Positions 49,046-63,179 of a stretch of 64,000 bases of DNA are shown here, piece by piece (the stretch's first letter is position 1; each line of letters starts with the position of its first letter). The notes under the pieces were generated by a model. The model made no database searches and had not been told where the DNA came from. It was given only the letters and a program-made list of their open reading frames with translations. The position numbers and the translations under genes are program-made. The DNA is from Dipetalonema caudispina (lineage: Eukaryota; Nematoda; Chromadorea; Rhabditida; Onchocercidae), in assembly GCA_013365325.1 (NCBI GenBank), contig JABVXV010000014.1, forward strand, positions 434,001 through 498,000, in the 5' to 3' direction.

Positions 49046-51124
49046 TTTGTTCACTGCGCATAATTTCATTCCTAAATGTAGTTTTTGTTTCATATTCATT
49101 TTATTGTTCTGTGCTGCTGTGACTGACCCCATCTCAGCGGTTCATTTCATTCTGGTTATTCATCTGCTGCTCTCTTTTCTTTCACATCCTTATGAAATTT
49201 CCCCTTTAGTGACCCGTCTTCTGAAAGATCCCTAAGAAAATGGCAAAATGAACGATATTTTCAGAATTTTTTTGTAGCTCTGGTCAAACCCAATCATTGT
49301 GCTCTTCCAACGATGTCAGAATTTGCATGAATCTTCGGATTCCTATCTTTTGTCAATCATTTTACAATGACTTTTTGTGCAGATACATTTTACCTGACAG
49401 ATGAAGTCTGATCTCCACCCTACCTTATCTTCTTATGGTATAACTATAGCACATATCTTTCTATTGAGCTCTTTGCCTTATCAAAATGCGGGATTTTTTA
49501 AAATTGAATTCTGACTTCAGCAGAAGCTTAAAAACAAAAAATAAAAGAGCTTGGTACCATGCTACGTTCTTCGTGAAGCATTGCAATTTTTCTCTCCACT
49601 GTTATAATTTTTGTGTGTGCTTCATTTCGAACCAGTTGCAAAATGTTTATGCTGTCCATATATTTCGGAAGTAAAATGTTCAAACCGATTAGTTTATGCA
49701 GCCGTAACTGTTTTTGAAAAGTAATGCTAACTAGCTACTTTCATGAAGTAATTTTTATTTCATCCCAGAATTACTTCCTAAAAGTGTAGTTTCCTTATAA
49801 ATATAACATTTTAGACTATGCCAAAACAATTTTATTTGGATGATACAGAGGTTCAAATTTCATTTCTTGCATTAGAATTTTTAGATTCTGATATGAAATT
49901 AGAAATTTCAACGTTTAATGGTAATTTATACATCAGTGACACCATTGAGCAATATAATCTGAACTAAAGAGAAATAATGTTTTCCGTTGTTGGCTTCATT
50001 TAGTACTTTTTCATATTACACGATGGCACTATAGAACTCTTTGAAGTTAGTATGTTAGCCATTTCAAATGAGCTTATAGTTGAGACTATGTAAGCTGTTG
50101 GAGATATAGTGGATAACTTGAGCTTTGAGAAGATTGATAAACTGTTTATTGAATGGCTAATATTGTGACACTTGGCCATATGCTTCGAAAATGATGATAG
50201 TCTTCTTTTCTTTGCATCTTATACACTCTGCCTAAAACTCTCCTCAATGCTCATCTGTTATTCCATTTTGCTATTTCATTTTTATTTATTTATTTATTTT
50301 TTGCCATATTTTTTGATTTCATTAAGATTAATTTACTAGCTATTCATATTTTTCACGTTGTGAATAATATCTATTTTTTATAACTTTTTATGGGCTTAAA
50401 TTTTCCTTTGATTTTTCTAAAAGATCTTTATACTATGTGGTAGGAATTAATGAATGGAAATAATGAAAGCTGTTAACATTTAGCTGACTAATTAATTATT
50501 AATTTTATTTAGGTAATTCCGCTTTTCTTATACTACCTTTTGCATGCTTATTTAATGCCTTCATTTGAATGTCATCGTGGAAAGTTCTTTTTCTCTGTCT
50601 TCCTTTTTTTTTTTTCGTTGTGAAATTTTTTTTATATATCATCAAATGGATTTAAATACTAAACAATTGCAGTCCAACTTAAAGGTAGTAAATTTTCTTT
50701 GAATTATTGCTCAAATCGAGTTGAGATGAACTTCACTTTTATTTTACAAGCTTGATGGTGTTAAAAATACGACAGTTAATTTTTAATTGCTTGTTTCTTT
50801 TTTTCTTTCATTTAAAAGACTAGAGAAATCAACCTTGAAGTTAGCTTAATACTTGGTAATAATTCTCAGAAACATAGTGAGTTTCAAGATCGCCCTGTCC
50901 CAAGATTATAATCAACTTCGATGGAAATCCAAACAGAGAGAATTTAAAATTATGCCTATCAGTTACTACGAAATGAATTTTTTAGTTGGAAATGTCGGAT
51001 GATTTTGTCATGTTTTACATTTTTTATATTATCCTCTTAAAGATAGGTTAAATCTGCTGCGGAGCTGAAAAAATGATGTATTAATCAGTATCTTTGTACA
51101 AAGCAGCAATATAGAGCATCAAGA
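49046..51124. other. Intergenic, no gene supported
   Basis: About 2.1 kb, AT-rich with T runs. Several frames of 60-70 codons have no family feature. It includes the 3' flank of the nibrin-like gene and the promoter of the next gene. Confidence 0.55.
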
Positions 51125-53374
51125 ATGGGACAGAAAGATGATTTATTGCTTAATTCGGATGATTCCGACATACCCGATCTTGATTTACCTACTGCGAATG
51201 TTTACAAAGAAAGATCAAGGTTATTCTCGAGGTTGGTTTTTTTTTAAATCATTTCTTCTAAGCATTTTCCAATTTCTTAATTTCAACATTGTTTGAAAAT
51301 CGAGTAAACATTATTCTGGAAGAGAATTTTGAAAATTTTAATTTACGAAGAAATTAAGATTTCTAAAATTCTTGATAAAATGAATTGCATCCTTTTTGTT
51401 GTAAGCAATTAACAATATGAGAAGGACTACCAAATACTCTTGCGGTCATTATGTTTTCCAAGGAGTTTGAAAGATCTTTTTGAAAAACTGAAACACACGG
51501 TTGTATTGAACTAAATTTTTGATAACACGTTTGCAGAGCACGGCAAAATACAGGAGCAGTGATCGTGAGACAACATAGCTGTAGCATGCAAATTGCGCTA
51601 ATGTTGCTACTCTCCGCCATAGTTATCGCTATTGCTTTTCTAGGCTTCTTCACCTCATATATTTCGTCGCAACTGGAACAATTACGCAGTAAGTTCATTA
51701 ATATTACCATGATTTCCATATGTTTACTCTTCCATTCATTTTTGTGACTTTCGATAATTTCATTTCACATTATCATTCTAAAAGAAAAGGCGAATTCAGT
51801 AATTTATGTCCAACTTATCACATTCGAAATAACCTTCACTACAGATGATCCAAGGCACGAAGTTGTAACTCGAGAATTAGAGATAATTAAATGTGAAATG
51901 AACAGGATTAAGTTAGATATCGATATGCTACGTTTGGCGACCTCATCGCCGGGAACACCGAGCTGGAACGCATCCTCATTGCTCTACACTCGACTAGAGC
52001 ACATCGAATCACAAATTAGTGGTATCGCTGGCAAAGTACAGGTAGGATCCTCATATCTCTATTAATATTCAAACTTTGATTATATTGACTAGAAGTTTTC
52101 TTTTGGGTAAATTCTGGAAATATTTTCGTTTAAAAAACTTTCTCTTCAGGAAAAACTCAACGATCATTTAGAAAATGACACCCTCAATTTGATATCGGTT
52201 CGTCATTTATCTCTTACTAATCACATATAATTGAAGAATAGTGCTTCCTCTATATGTTTATTTTTCATGTATCACTTCAGCTTGAACGCATTAAAACAGT
52301 TAAAAAGATAGTATACGGAAATTTAAACGTATTCCACTTTTCATTGATGGCTTTGATCCAAGTGTCCTTCTGTTCATCGTTGTGGACGGCAAGCTTTTAG
52401 ATGCTTTGATGCATACATTGCAACGTATTGAAATACAAAATAAACTTAATAATTCAGATTGTCTCTTCACTAAGTAATTGATCATACTGGTATATGGTGT
52501 AAAATGCATCATTTTTGTTAACCATCTTCAATTCTCTACTTTTATGCCAGGGTACTTAATGACTAAGCCATTTTAATATTAGGGAATATTTTTGAATCTC
52601 CATTTGGTTATTATTATCACATGCATTTTTGGATAGAAGTAATGCATAGGCTTTGTTTTTCAAAGATTACTCGAATGCATCGTGAAGTAATTAAAAATGG
52701 CCTGAAATTAGTTTATTAAAAAAAAAAAAAACTGTGGTAGAAGAGAAAATAGATACAAGAAGAATTTCGTTTTTATTAAAAGATGTGAAGTGGAAAGTGA
52801 TCGGGATGGTTTTCCAAATGAGAGATTTCTTCGTTCTACTTCATTTCCGAGGGATGGAGAAAGAGCGAGATGAATAAAAAGCAATAAACATATGTTCCCA
52901 CTGTTATTCTCGGGAGCATTATCAAATAATTAAGGACCATTCGCAAAGATGAGTGGAAAAAATTAGGTTAGGTCGAAATGTAATAAAGGTATTGGGATAG
53001 ATACAAGCCTTACTTTTTAACTCTTTTATGTTTCTATTAGTAGAAAACAAATGTATAATGTATTGTAATAAAGTATGAAATGGGACTTTAAAAAATTCAT
53101 TGTTGATCAAATAGTAATCTTATCACTGTTAGTAATAAGAAAAAAGATGCAAATATTCTAATAACGGAATACTTTTTAGGAACGTGTTAATGCTGTAGTG
53201 GATGCTTGCATTCAAGGATGTGGGGCTGTATCGAAACTGGTAATATCTAACAACGAGACAAAATATACCTTAGATTCAGTTGGTGACAAACTAAAAAAAA
53301 AGCGTTCTAAGGCACCTCAATGGTCTTTCACTCGTGACACTCCTGTCGTATTCACCAGAGGCAAACACGTATAA
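51125..53374 (+). CDS. Orphan single-pass membrane protein with coiled coil
   Basis: Exons in phase: 51125-51219 (or to 51231), 51537-51688, 51845-52041, 52150-52197, 52281-52310 and 53180-53374, about 238 residues. Seen: an acidic N-terminus MGQKDDLLLNSDDSDIPDLD, then one membrane helix (IALMLLLSAIVIAIAFLGFF). A heptad-like stretch follows (QLEQLR, TRELEIIKCEMNRIKLDIDM, RLEHIESQISGIAGKVQEKL). A C-terminal domain has two close cysteines (DACIQGCGAVSKL) and a basic end (KLKKKRSKAPQWSFTRD). The layout suggests type II orientation with the coiled coil outside or in the lumen. No known family recognised. An alternative ending is possible if the exon at 52281 is read through instead of spliced at 52310. 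Confidence 0.65.
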
Positions 53375-56300
53375 TTTCATATATGTATTTATGTACTGAA
53401 TATTTGCTGTGATACCTTTTAGATTACCCTTTCATTGAGGAGTATTATTTTCTAGTGATATTGACATCTGTTATATGAATTTGCGCCCTTCAAATGCTTA
53501 GAAACGAGGAATGTTCTATAAATGAAGAAAAAAGAAATCAATAAGCTATATTTGTTATATATATCTTGTAGTGAGCAAAATTGATCTCATCCAAAGAAGT
53601 GATAAGCAGTCAAATATTTATCAAGCTTTAATATAGTTCATTTATAAACAGCAAATATAAAGAAGACGGAGAGACAAGAAAAATGAAAGAAAGAATCAGT
53701 ATTATTATTTCTTTAGGAGCTGTAAATATTCCTTATTTTGATCATTGAATCGTCAGACGATTTGTATATATTTGAATATATATGCATTTTAGGACGATCC
53801 TGTATAAGGTATTATTATGTATCGATCAAATAATATTTGCTTTAATTGATCTATGGATTGTATTGTTGCTTTGCTGCTTGTTGATTATGTTATGCTTTCA
53901 ACTTATCTAAGGTGACGCTTATATTGGATTCCCTAATATTTATTCATCAGTGCAATCTTTGTAAGACGTATGAAGATTTACAATATTGTACGGTGGACTA
54001 TAAAAAGTTATATCGAAGTCCACAAAAGGATATTGAAAAGGGATTGGCTGCAACTTGTTCTGTTTATAAATTTGGCTGAAGAAACAATGAATGTGCAACT
54101 AAAAACTTTTCTGTTTAACTTGGTCTTTCTACCGGAGAGATTTTATTTTAATAATAAAAATTACTAGTAAAAATGAAATAGGATTATATAAAAATAGTGC
54201 AATAATAAGCGAAAAATGGTGATGGTAAATCACAAAATATGAAGTAACGGAAATTTGAATGTTGCTTAAATTACTTTTATAATCGTTTGCAATAATTAAT
54301 CCTCTAAATTTCTCAGATTTAATTAAATGTTAAGAATTTTCAAACATTACATAAATGTCCTATTCTTTTATTCTCAAACAGAAACCTATCATTCCTGTTG
54401 AAAAAAAAAATAGAAACAAAAAGCAAAATAAAATCATTAGTAGTTCGTAAGATACTTCATCAATATTCCCTTTTTAGAAATTCAATAGATTTTTACTAAT
54501 CATATCAGTGAAACAATTACTAGGTGCTCCAGGGATAGAAGGTTTTAATTTTTAATCATTTATAATCATTCACTTAAATTGTTTAATTTTCAAATTCATT
54601 CCACTCATGAAGTTAGTAAAAGTTAGTAAAGGACAAACTAAGAAGATTTTAAACCACGTAAATGATATTTGCATTCGTTTATTTTCGAAACGAAACTTAG
54701 AGATGTTCAATTCAGCAGAATGTCTTTCGATGAAATTCACAGTTGACAATACTGGATATATATATATATATATATTGTAAGATCAGAATCTATTCATCCA
54801 TCTTTCTCAGAAAAAAAAAAAAAAAAAAATTACTGATATATGGATATTTCTGTAATTCTGTAATATACCTAATACATTTTATAGGTATAGATATATTTTA
54901 GAATTTCCTTATCAATAGAAATGGAATAGTTTACATCCTATATCTTACAATCTAAGCTTTATTTTATTTTATTTATTTATTTATTTTTTTTTTTTTTTTG
55001 CTATTTACACATCAAATATCTTATCAATAACAATCTGTTAAAGATATAAAAATACTTTTTATATATAGATGAAATTTGATAGTGATAACTTTATGTTATC
55101 CACAAATTAATAACATAAACAAAAGAAGCAGAATATCTTACGGTATGCGCAAAAGATATTCCCTAATCAATTTTTAATTTTTAAGCTAATTTCGACATTT
55201 TCAAATTAAGACAGTGTGCATCAGTTGATGCTTACTTGGAAATTGCATCAAACTAATATTACCTATTTCAATATACCACATAATCCAATCCACAAGGCAG
55301 GCTTCTTCTATAAAAATTAATTTGAATTCAGAAATGAATCAATTGGAACATAGCAATTCAATATTCATTTTCAATGTTTATAATAATTAATATTTTTGTT
55401 CGCTTATATATAAAATGAAAAAGAAAGAAATCTTTGAAGCATAATTGAAAGAGTTACAAAAAAAATGGCAACATATTACGTATCGACATACGTAGATTTT
55501 ATTAATTAGTATAATTAAAACACATAAATTGATATCGCCATTTTCTGTAGCAAATTATTGTAAACAAAAATATGATATATCATTCGTCATTCCGTAATAT
55601 ATTCCTGCTTTAATGAAGCTAGAAATTTTTGTTCCTAGTTGTTAGCAATGATAAGAGTGTGATAAACTATCGATTATCAATTCACCTATTCATTCATTCC
55701 AAGTAATTTGTATGGTGTAAATTTGACAAAATGATTGATCTTTCAAGTATCAAATGATTTTTCCACATTTTTCACTGCATGTACTAACTAAGATAATTTT
55801 ACTGTTCTACTTTATTAGCATTACCGTGTATGGTAGTAAATGTGAATAAGATCAAAGATACATCGTGTTTTTTAAAATTAACTGCAATAATACGTACCAA
55901 TTTTAAATTCAATTTTAATCTTTCCAATTCAATTACTGAGCAGCTCATGAGGATAAATTATCATTTTTGATCTTTCTGTATCTTTGAAATTATTATTTTT
56001 GACCTTTCCATATCTTTGATGAGAGGATATATAGCAAAAGAAATTTTTTGGCACATTGATTTCTTTGTAAAATTCAATTTGATGTGCAAAAAACGCATTG
56101 GAAATGTTTTCATGTAAATCAATCTACAACTAATGAAAAATTATTTCGCTCATTTTTCTCCCTCCTAAACAAGCTATCATCGGTTAAGGATTAATGATTT
56201 TCTATCAAATGAAATAAAATTCATTTATAACAATTAGAAAAAAAAAAACTGAGGAAAAATAATGTGTAGGTAGAAAAAAAAAACATAAGATGGATCAAAA

Positions 56301-57555
56301 TTAGAATTTAAAAATAATCTTATTTAGAAAAATGAAATTTGCAAAGAATTTGATTGCTAATAGGACTGAATGAGAAATATTATCTTTAGTAGTTCAAAAT
56401 ATAATCCTATTAAGATCATATAGCCATCGAAAAAAAATTAAGATCATTTAGTCATCAAAATTCCAATCAGATAGATATGATGATAAACAACGATTACCTT
56501 AATATTACTAAATCTAGGATTATATTTTAAAGAGTGTAGAAAGATCAACAAAAATTTTGTTATTCTCTTAAAAAGATTCATTTTTTGAATTACAATTATT
56601 TGTTCGAAATTTTGGATGACTAAATCAATCAATCTTCTGTCAACAGTATTGCCAGCTTTTTCGATGTATTTTTACAGCTTTCACTTTTTTTCAATCTTTT
56701 CGATGTATTTACTATCTGATCGTCTAGAAATGCTCAAAATTTTCACTATTCTCCATCAATATGCGTACACGCAAATGCTCTCATCTGTTTAATAGCTAAC
56801 TGACCTGTGGTTCATCATTCAAACATCAAGTAATCATATCACTCATCTAACATAGCATAATATTGCTTTTCAAAGGTTAAGTAAGCTTAGTTATCATATT
56901 ACACTACTAAACTTATATCTTGGCTATCTTTTTGAGAAACAAATAAATATAGTTATTACGTTAGACCATTTCTACTTCTATATTGGTTCACATGAGTGTA
57001 TTATAATAGGAAAAAAGTAAGTTTACGAATTTTCGTCAATAAATGGATTAGTTTTTTTTAATATAGCATATAATTTGATTAAAGAAGAGTTAACAAATGT
57101 AGCACGCATATCATTCGATTTAAATGTAACATTTACCTAAATCTCTAATCTATGTTTTACTACAATTAAATACCACTCGTAGGATATATATTTTCACAAC
57201 GTTACTTCTCAATTTGGCCGAGTTTTATGGAATGAAGCATACGTGTGGTCGATTGTTCATGTACTGCGGATCGGCTTATATTAGGCGCGAGAGATGGGAT
57301 ATTCAGTTTTGACCATTATAATGGATGTAACTTGGTTGTATTCATTTTGCTTCATAAAGTCTTTTTTTTTTTTTTTTTTGAACTTTTTGACCTTTTTGAG
57401 CTTTTTGATATGAATGTATAAGTTGCCATGATTCCCGAGATTTCCCAAATTGAGGATAAGTTTTTGAAATTTTGCTAAAATTATCTTATATTTTAGGTGT
57501 TAGCAGTAAACTACAGCATTTATTATTATTGATACTGTTGTTAAATTAACAAGAG
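53375..57555. other. Long AT-rich intergenic region
   Basis: About 4.2 kb without a supported gene. It holds A and T runs, a TA run near 54756-54775 and many short chance frames. The 3' flank of the coiled-coil gene and the promoter of MIER lie here. Confidence 0.6.
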
Positions 57556-60243
57556 ATGACAGACGAAGAGCATTCTGACTCTCGAACTGAAGATGACTAT
57601 GAAGAAGGCGAGGAAGCGTATGATGATGAAGGTAATAATATTTCATTGCTTTTTATGTGTTGTATTGAAATGTGATGAATTCTCATACAATTTTTTCTTG
57701 GATTTGCAGGTACTTTGGATGAAGAGGAAATGTTACATCCTGGAGAGAATTATCAAGATGAGCTTAAAATGCTAGAAGATGATGCTAATTTATCCATTGA
57801 AGAACTGAGACAGAAATACTGCAACGAGGTTGTCGAGGAAGAGTATGATGATACGCAGTCTACATCAACATCAGATGATACTCGTAAATCGGAAGCTACA
57901 GATGATGCAGCTGCGAATCCTGACTTCACGGAACCAGGTAGCATTTCATTATTTGGTCTTCTATCATTTTTTTCTATAAATTTTTTGAATGGCTGGTTTC
58001 GTATAGGCAGACATTCCTTTGCTTTCTGTTGGCTAACAGATACCAGTTATTTCCTTCTGCTTATGTGTGTTCATTTCTAATGCTGAAATAATTATATTGG
58101 ATTCAGCAAATTACTTTTTAAAAGTTGCTCATTATGCTCGGAATTACATTTAGCTTTCTATTTCATAGTGTCATCTGCATATTCATCCTGCAATTTCTCC
58201 CTTGAAGTCAAGATTTGAGGTTATGGAGTGATCTTTTTTCGTTTTTATATAGTTATACTGTGTTCAGTCCATTGGTGTAACCTATCATATTTCCTACAGT
58301 TTAGAAATCGAAAATTTTGGGTTGAACTTTTAGAGTTTTTCCTTCAGATGTGGCTGCATCGCCAGTTATGTCTTCCAAAAAAGGAAAAAAAGAGCATGGA
58401 TATTTCTCGGATGTTGATGATAATGAAGAGGATACCGATTATGTGCCACCTGATCGTTGGCGAAGGATTGTAAGGCAAGGTCCAATGTATCAAGCCTCTG
58501 TCCCTGATACAATGTCGATGGGTCCCAAAAGTCCACGTAAGACACTTATATCTGTTCTGTTTTCTTTGCAAAAAATCACTGTTTTCCCAGTCAATTGCAA
58601 TTCTTTAAATTTATGCAGGAGGAGAGCTTGAAATGCTTTTATGGTCACCTCATAGTGATGTATCAATGAAGAAAGTGGAAGAGTATTTGAAGAATTATTA
58701 CGACAGGGTACTGCAAAGCAGTGAGTCATCTTTCCCGGTCGAAACGCGTAAACCTGGGAATTCAAACCGAAGTTTCCCTGTTAAAGATGATGAAGATGCT
58801 TTGAAGTAAGTTTATTTGCGTGCTGTAGTAGTGACATTCTTCATTCTCTGCTTTTACTACTCTTTACTTAGCTATATGGTTTATTACTTATTCAGGGCCC
58901 TACTGAATGCTAAGTACAATACGAGCAAGGCATTGGCCAGTTATCCATTTCCACGTGCTAATGCCCCTCTGAAGAGTGTTGGACCAAATCCTGCCAAATG
59001 GAATGATCAGGTTCGCAACTTTTTTTCTACAATTTGAGACACCGAATAGATCATATCAATTTGTTAATACATTACATTTACGTGCATTTAGGACTGTGAA
59101 CTTTTCGAGAGAGGTATGCAGATGTATGGGAAAAATTTTTGCCTTATCAAGCGATTGGTAAGATCTTTCGTATATTTTTTTCTTAGAAATGATTGTTTTA
59201 AGACCCTCAATATTGAAGTGTAGGCATGTGTGCTAGTTGCTTTGCAATGTTTGGTTTTTTTTTCATTTTCAAGTTACAAACGGAGTAGTTTTAGAGGCGT
59301 GGTTCTTTCATCCTTGAATGTTCCTTTTTTTTTTAAATTACATTCATGTTTTCAATTAGATTGTGTAAATGCATTGTTGCTTAACATTTAGTTTTTATTT
59401 TATTGCTTAATTGTGCATCTTTTACTTCGTTACTCTCCATCTTCCTTGTTTCTTTTTCGGATGTTTATATTTTCACACCATGGTAATCGTTTGAAAGTGT
59501 TCAAATATCCCGAAATGATTATTTATTCCCTTCACATGTTAGTATACATCCTTTTGCTAAAATACCATCCTCATTTTACTAAATAAGCTTGCGGGTTTGG
59601 AAACAGAGATAATATTTTTCAGTACTTTCCATGCAACAAGATGCAATAAGTTTAATCAGTTTTCTAATTGGAAAATTGACTTTTCAGTTACCTCATAGGA
59701 CTGTCGGTGAAATAGTACATTTCTATTACATTTGGAAGAAAACAGAACGTCACGATATGTTCCAAGAACGAGCTCGCGGAACCAAAAACCAAGAGCATCC
59801 CAATTGCACGTATGTTTATTTTTATTCAATGTGCATCTGTCAGTCTGTAGCTGTATTCTCTAGGCATCGTTCTTATTGCTTACTTCCTTGTTTTCTTAGA
59901 AATTGAGGTCCTTAATTTTCTCACTAATATTTTGAATGACTATAAATAAATTACAGTAAGATGCAAACTAACATTATAGAGGAAGTACGTTATATAGCGG
60001 CAGTTAATTCTAAATGTATACATTAGTATGTTAAATTTTATATTTCAAAAATGTTATAGTGATTTTATGGGTGGATTAATGGATCACATGGATGGGAGAA
60101 GTAATGGGAATGTATTGGACATAGCATCAAATACAGTTCCGGCTGAAATGGATTTGATAAGTAAGGATTGGGATTGGAACAATGCAGAAGATAGTACGCT
60201 CCCTCATCTGGATAGCGATACGATTGCTAACGTGTTACAGTGA
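57556..60243 (+). CDS. mier-1: MIER, ELM2-SANT transcriptional co-repressor
   Basis: Eight exons: 57556-57631, 57710-57937, 58348-58536, 58619-58805, 58896-59010, 59092-59157, 59688-59809 and 60060-60243, all in phase, give 388 residues. Seen: a long acidic N-terminus (EDDYEEGEEAYDDEG, NLSIEELRQKYCNE). The ELM2 domain runs from about residue 142 (RQGPMYQASVP, LLWSP, KVEEYLKNYYDRV, DDEDALKALLNAKYNTSKAL). The SANT domain follows at ~260-312 (WNDQDCELFERGMQMYGKNF, RTVGEIVHFYYIWKKTERHD). This order and the ARGTKNQEHPNCTDFMGGL segment match MIER1-3. Known: MIER proteins recruit HDAC1/2 through ELM2-SANT and repress transcription. The C-terminal tail beyond SANT is short (~75 residues). Confidence 0.95.
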
Positions 60244-62743
60244 TGCCTTTGGCTGCAAAACATTTATGTTTATTGTTTGTGATCTCCTCAGTATTGTTTT
60301 TCGTAAAGCATTTTCCTCAAAACATTCATTTCGTTTAACTTAATTGTATACATAATAGGTTTAGAAGAAATAGATGTCATGCATACGGTGCAGTACCACA
60401 GCATGCGCTCATTCGTTTCAAGTAAGTAGCACTTTTACCACTTTTATAAATGTTATCTCATTGTTTCGTTTCTATTCATGTACAGTTTCCGTTCATTTCG
60501 TAATGCATCTAAAGATGTAGTGTTGAATGGTAATTATTTTTCTTGTGGGTGTTTGTATTTATTTGTAGTTTCCCATTATCAAACACATGAATGGCTGCAA
60601 AAGAAGCCATCTTATAAGCTGAACTAATGACATAGTTTACGTTTCAACTCAATTTACTCCAAAACAGTTTTTACGGTTAAGAGACTACAGCATTGCTCCC
60701 AATAGGTTAGAATTGATATAAGCATCCTCTTTTACTAGTTTATTAGTGGGACTTTAAACATTGTTGGTCTCTCTTTCAGCTAATTCAGCTCGACTGATGT
60801 TAGTATCGCAGAAGTTATTCACATTATACTCCTTTCGTTGATTACTTAAATTCATCTTGTTACATACAGTGCGTCCCCCTCCTGTCTAGGGTGCCCATAT
60901 AAAGTTGTGGCTCAATATCGTCACATGTATATCTTGCTTTTCGTTACATCTATGTTTAAGTGTTGCTTCCATCATAACGGAGACAGTTTTATTATTTCGA
61001 AATATGAAGGGACAAGTTAATTCGATAATTTGCCGGGGTATGGCTAGTTCCTTCATCTTGTACTAATTTACATTACCTTTTCATGGTACTTACTTGTTCA
61101 TCATGACGTACAGATTATTTTAGTTTTCAGATAACATCTTGGTTAATAAATGATCTTATTCCTGCCCATATTTGTACACCAAGTGGAGAAATAGGGTAAT
61201 ATTGAGCACCAGTAAAGGATAGGATCCAAATGTTTGAAGATAATATCAATAGGGTGGGATTAAACTAAAGGGAATGCTGTCCAAATTCAAATAGAAAGGT
61301 ATAACATACGTAAATATGGCGAATGTACAGCGGGGAGTTCTTTCCTATTGGTGTAAAGAAGTGGAAATGAATTGAATATTATTGACTTGAAGCAGGTATG
61401 CCTACAGTTGTAGAAATTCTTCGAGTATTATTGCTCATTTGTGAAATGAATGTTACTAACCTGAAAATAAGCAACAGTAATTTTTATTGATGATCAAAGC
61501 TTTAATGAACTAATTTTACATGTTTCTAAATTGTACAAATGCAAGACAAGAAATGCTCAAAAAAAGAAAAATTCGCGACATTTTAGGTACAAGAATTGTT
61601 GATAAAATCTGTTATGAATAAGATAATGGTAGGGAATGATTTGATTCTGATCAAAACTTTGTGATAATAGTGCAAGAAAGGCAACACTTTTGATGGATTT
61701 TATGATAGTGTAAGAGAATCATTATTGAATTGGTTTAAATTCAAATTCGAAATTTCCAATAATTTCCTTGTGTTAGATCTTAATTCAGTAATGAATAAGA
61801 GAATAGTAGTAAATTTAATAAAAAATTTCTGAACATTTCTCTGGGAATATCATGCATTTCCTTTTTTTTTTTTTTTTTTTTTTTTGAGTAAACAATTAAG
61901 GTTACATCAGTTCTAACAAAAGTAATTGAGAAGCAGTAATACATGTATAATATTCAGCACATATAAACAACACATTCTTCACTTAAAACATTTTCTAAAT
62001 CCATTATAATTACATATATCAAAACAATCAGTTACATCTAATTCAATACTTTATAATTGATATAAATCGTGTACCAATATTTTTCAATTTTAAAATGACA
62101 AATTTTACATCAAATTTGATAAAAAAAATATATATATAAATTACCATTTGCATTTTTCTAAAATATAAAATGGAATAATTCTTCCTTTTATAGATCATAA
62201 AGATAACATGAATTTTCCAGCACTATAAATTATTATTGGCTAATTATTACATTATAAGTACCAACTGTACTGATAATAATGTACGCACTATAAATTATTA
62301 TTGGCTAATTATTACAGTATAATTACCAACTGTACTAATAATGCACAATGTATAGATAGATATTATTTGTATAACGATATGAAAATGAGTTAATTATTCA
62401 TTGGTAAATTTGCAATCTCGAAATTGAAATAATTTTTTCAAAAGATATGGATAGAATTGTGAATATTACATTATCAACAATAATAATGGATCAAAATTTA
62501 TGTCAAAAAATTTCATTTCATTAATAGTTTAAATAGCCATTCTTCTTCCAAAACATCAACATACAACAACAATATCATCTCTCTAATTTCAGATTACATT
62601 GCTGTTGATGAAGAAATCAGTGTAATTTAGGATTTCAACTAATTACAAGCTTCATTAACAATTATATTTACACATTGAAGGATGAACAAGAAGCAATTGG
62701 TAAAATCATAGTTCCACTATCAATATTTTCTTCAAAGATTCAA
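60244..62743. other. Intergenic, no gene supported
   Basis: About 2.5 kb following MIER. It holds a T run at 61862-61885 and the 65-bp repeat. No coding frame with family features on either strand. Confidence 0.55.
62221..62345. repeat. Two-copy 65-bp tandem repeat
   Basis: Unit 62221-62285 is repeated at 62286-62345 with small differences. Both copies contain CACTATAAATTATTATTGGC and end in ACCAACTGTACT plus A/T-rich bases. Confidence 0.85.
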
Positions 62744-63031
62744 TTAATCTGTAGATAGGAAGCGCATATTTACTAATTTATTGATTTTTGCAAAATTCAT
62801 TTTTAATTGCCAAGAAATTCTGTCATTAAGAAACTTACTTTCTTCATTTGATATCAATGGCAAAAGAAGTGGATGATCTGAATTAATAGAGTAATCTTCC
62901 ATAAATTTATTGAAATTTGCTGGCATCGATCGATCTAATCTCTTCACTTGCAGAATTTTTGATGTAAGAGATTTTCAAATAATTACTATACCATTTAAAC
63001 TATTATTGGATTAGTTTACCTCTTCATTCAT
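62744..63031 (-). CDS. Weak model of a small two-exon protein
   Basis: A frame at 62744-62939 (after a possible acceptor) joins in phase to a short exon at 63031-63020 (MNEE, donor GTAAAC) to give about 69 residues. Segments are RLDRSMPANFNKFMEDYSIN, LPLISNEESKFLNDRISW and NKLVNMRFLSTD. The composition is protein-like, and the exon junction is plausible, but no family is recognised. The ATG lies next to a long AAT repeat on this strand. It may be only the last exons of a gene starting further right, or chance. Confidence 0.3.
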
Positions 63032-63040
63032 CTCGTTCAG

Positions 63041-63179
<139 letters not shown>

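Noticed and set aside
52311..52475. Frame reading KRIPLFIDGFDPSVLLF as a further exon of the coiled-coil gene
   Set aside because: The only acceptor (AGATAG at 52311) needs an incoming phase that the preceding exons do not supply.
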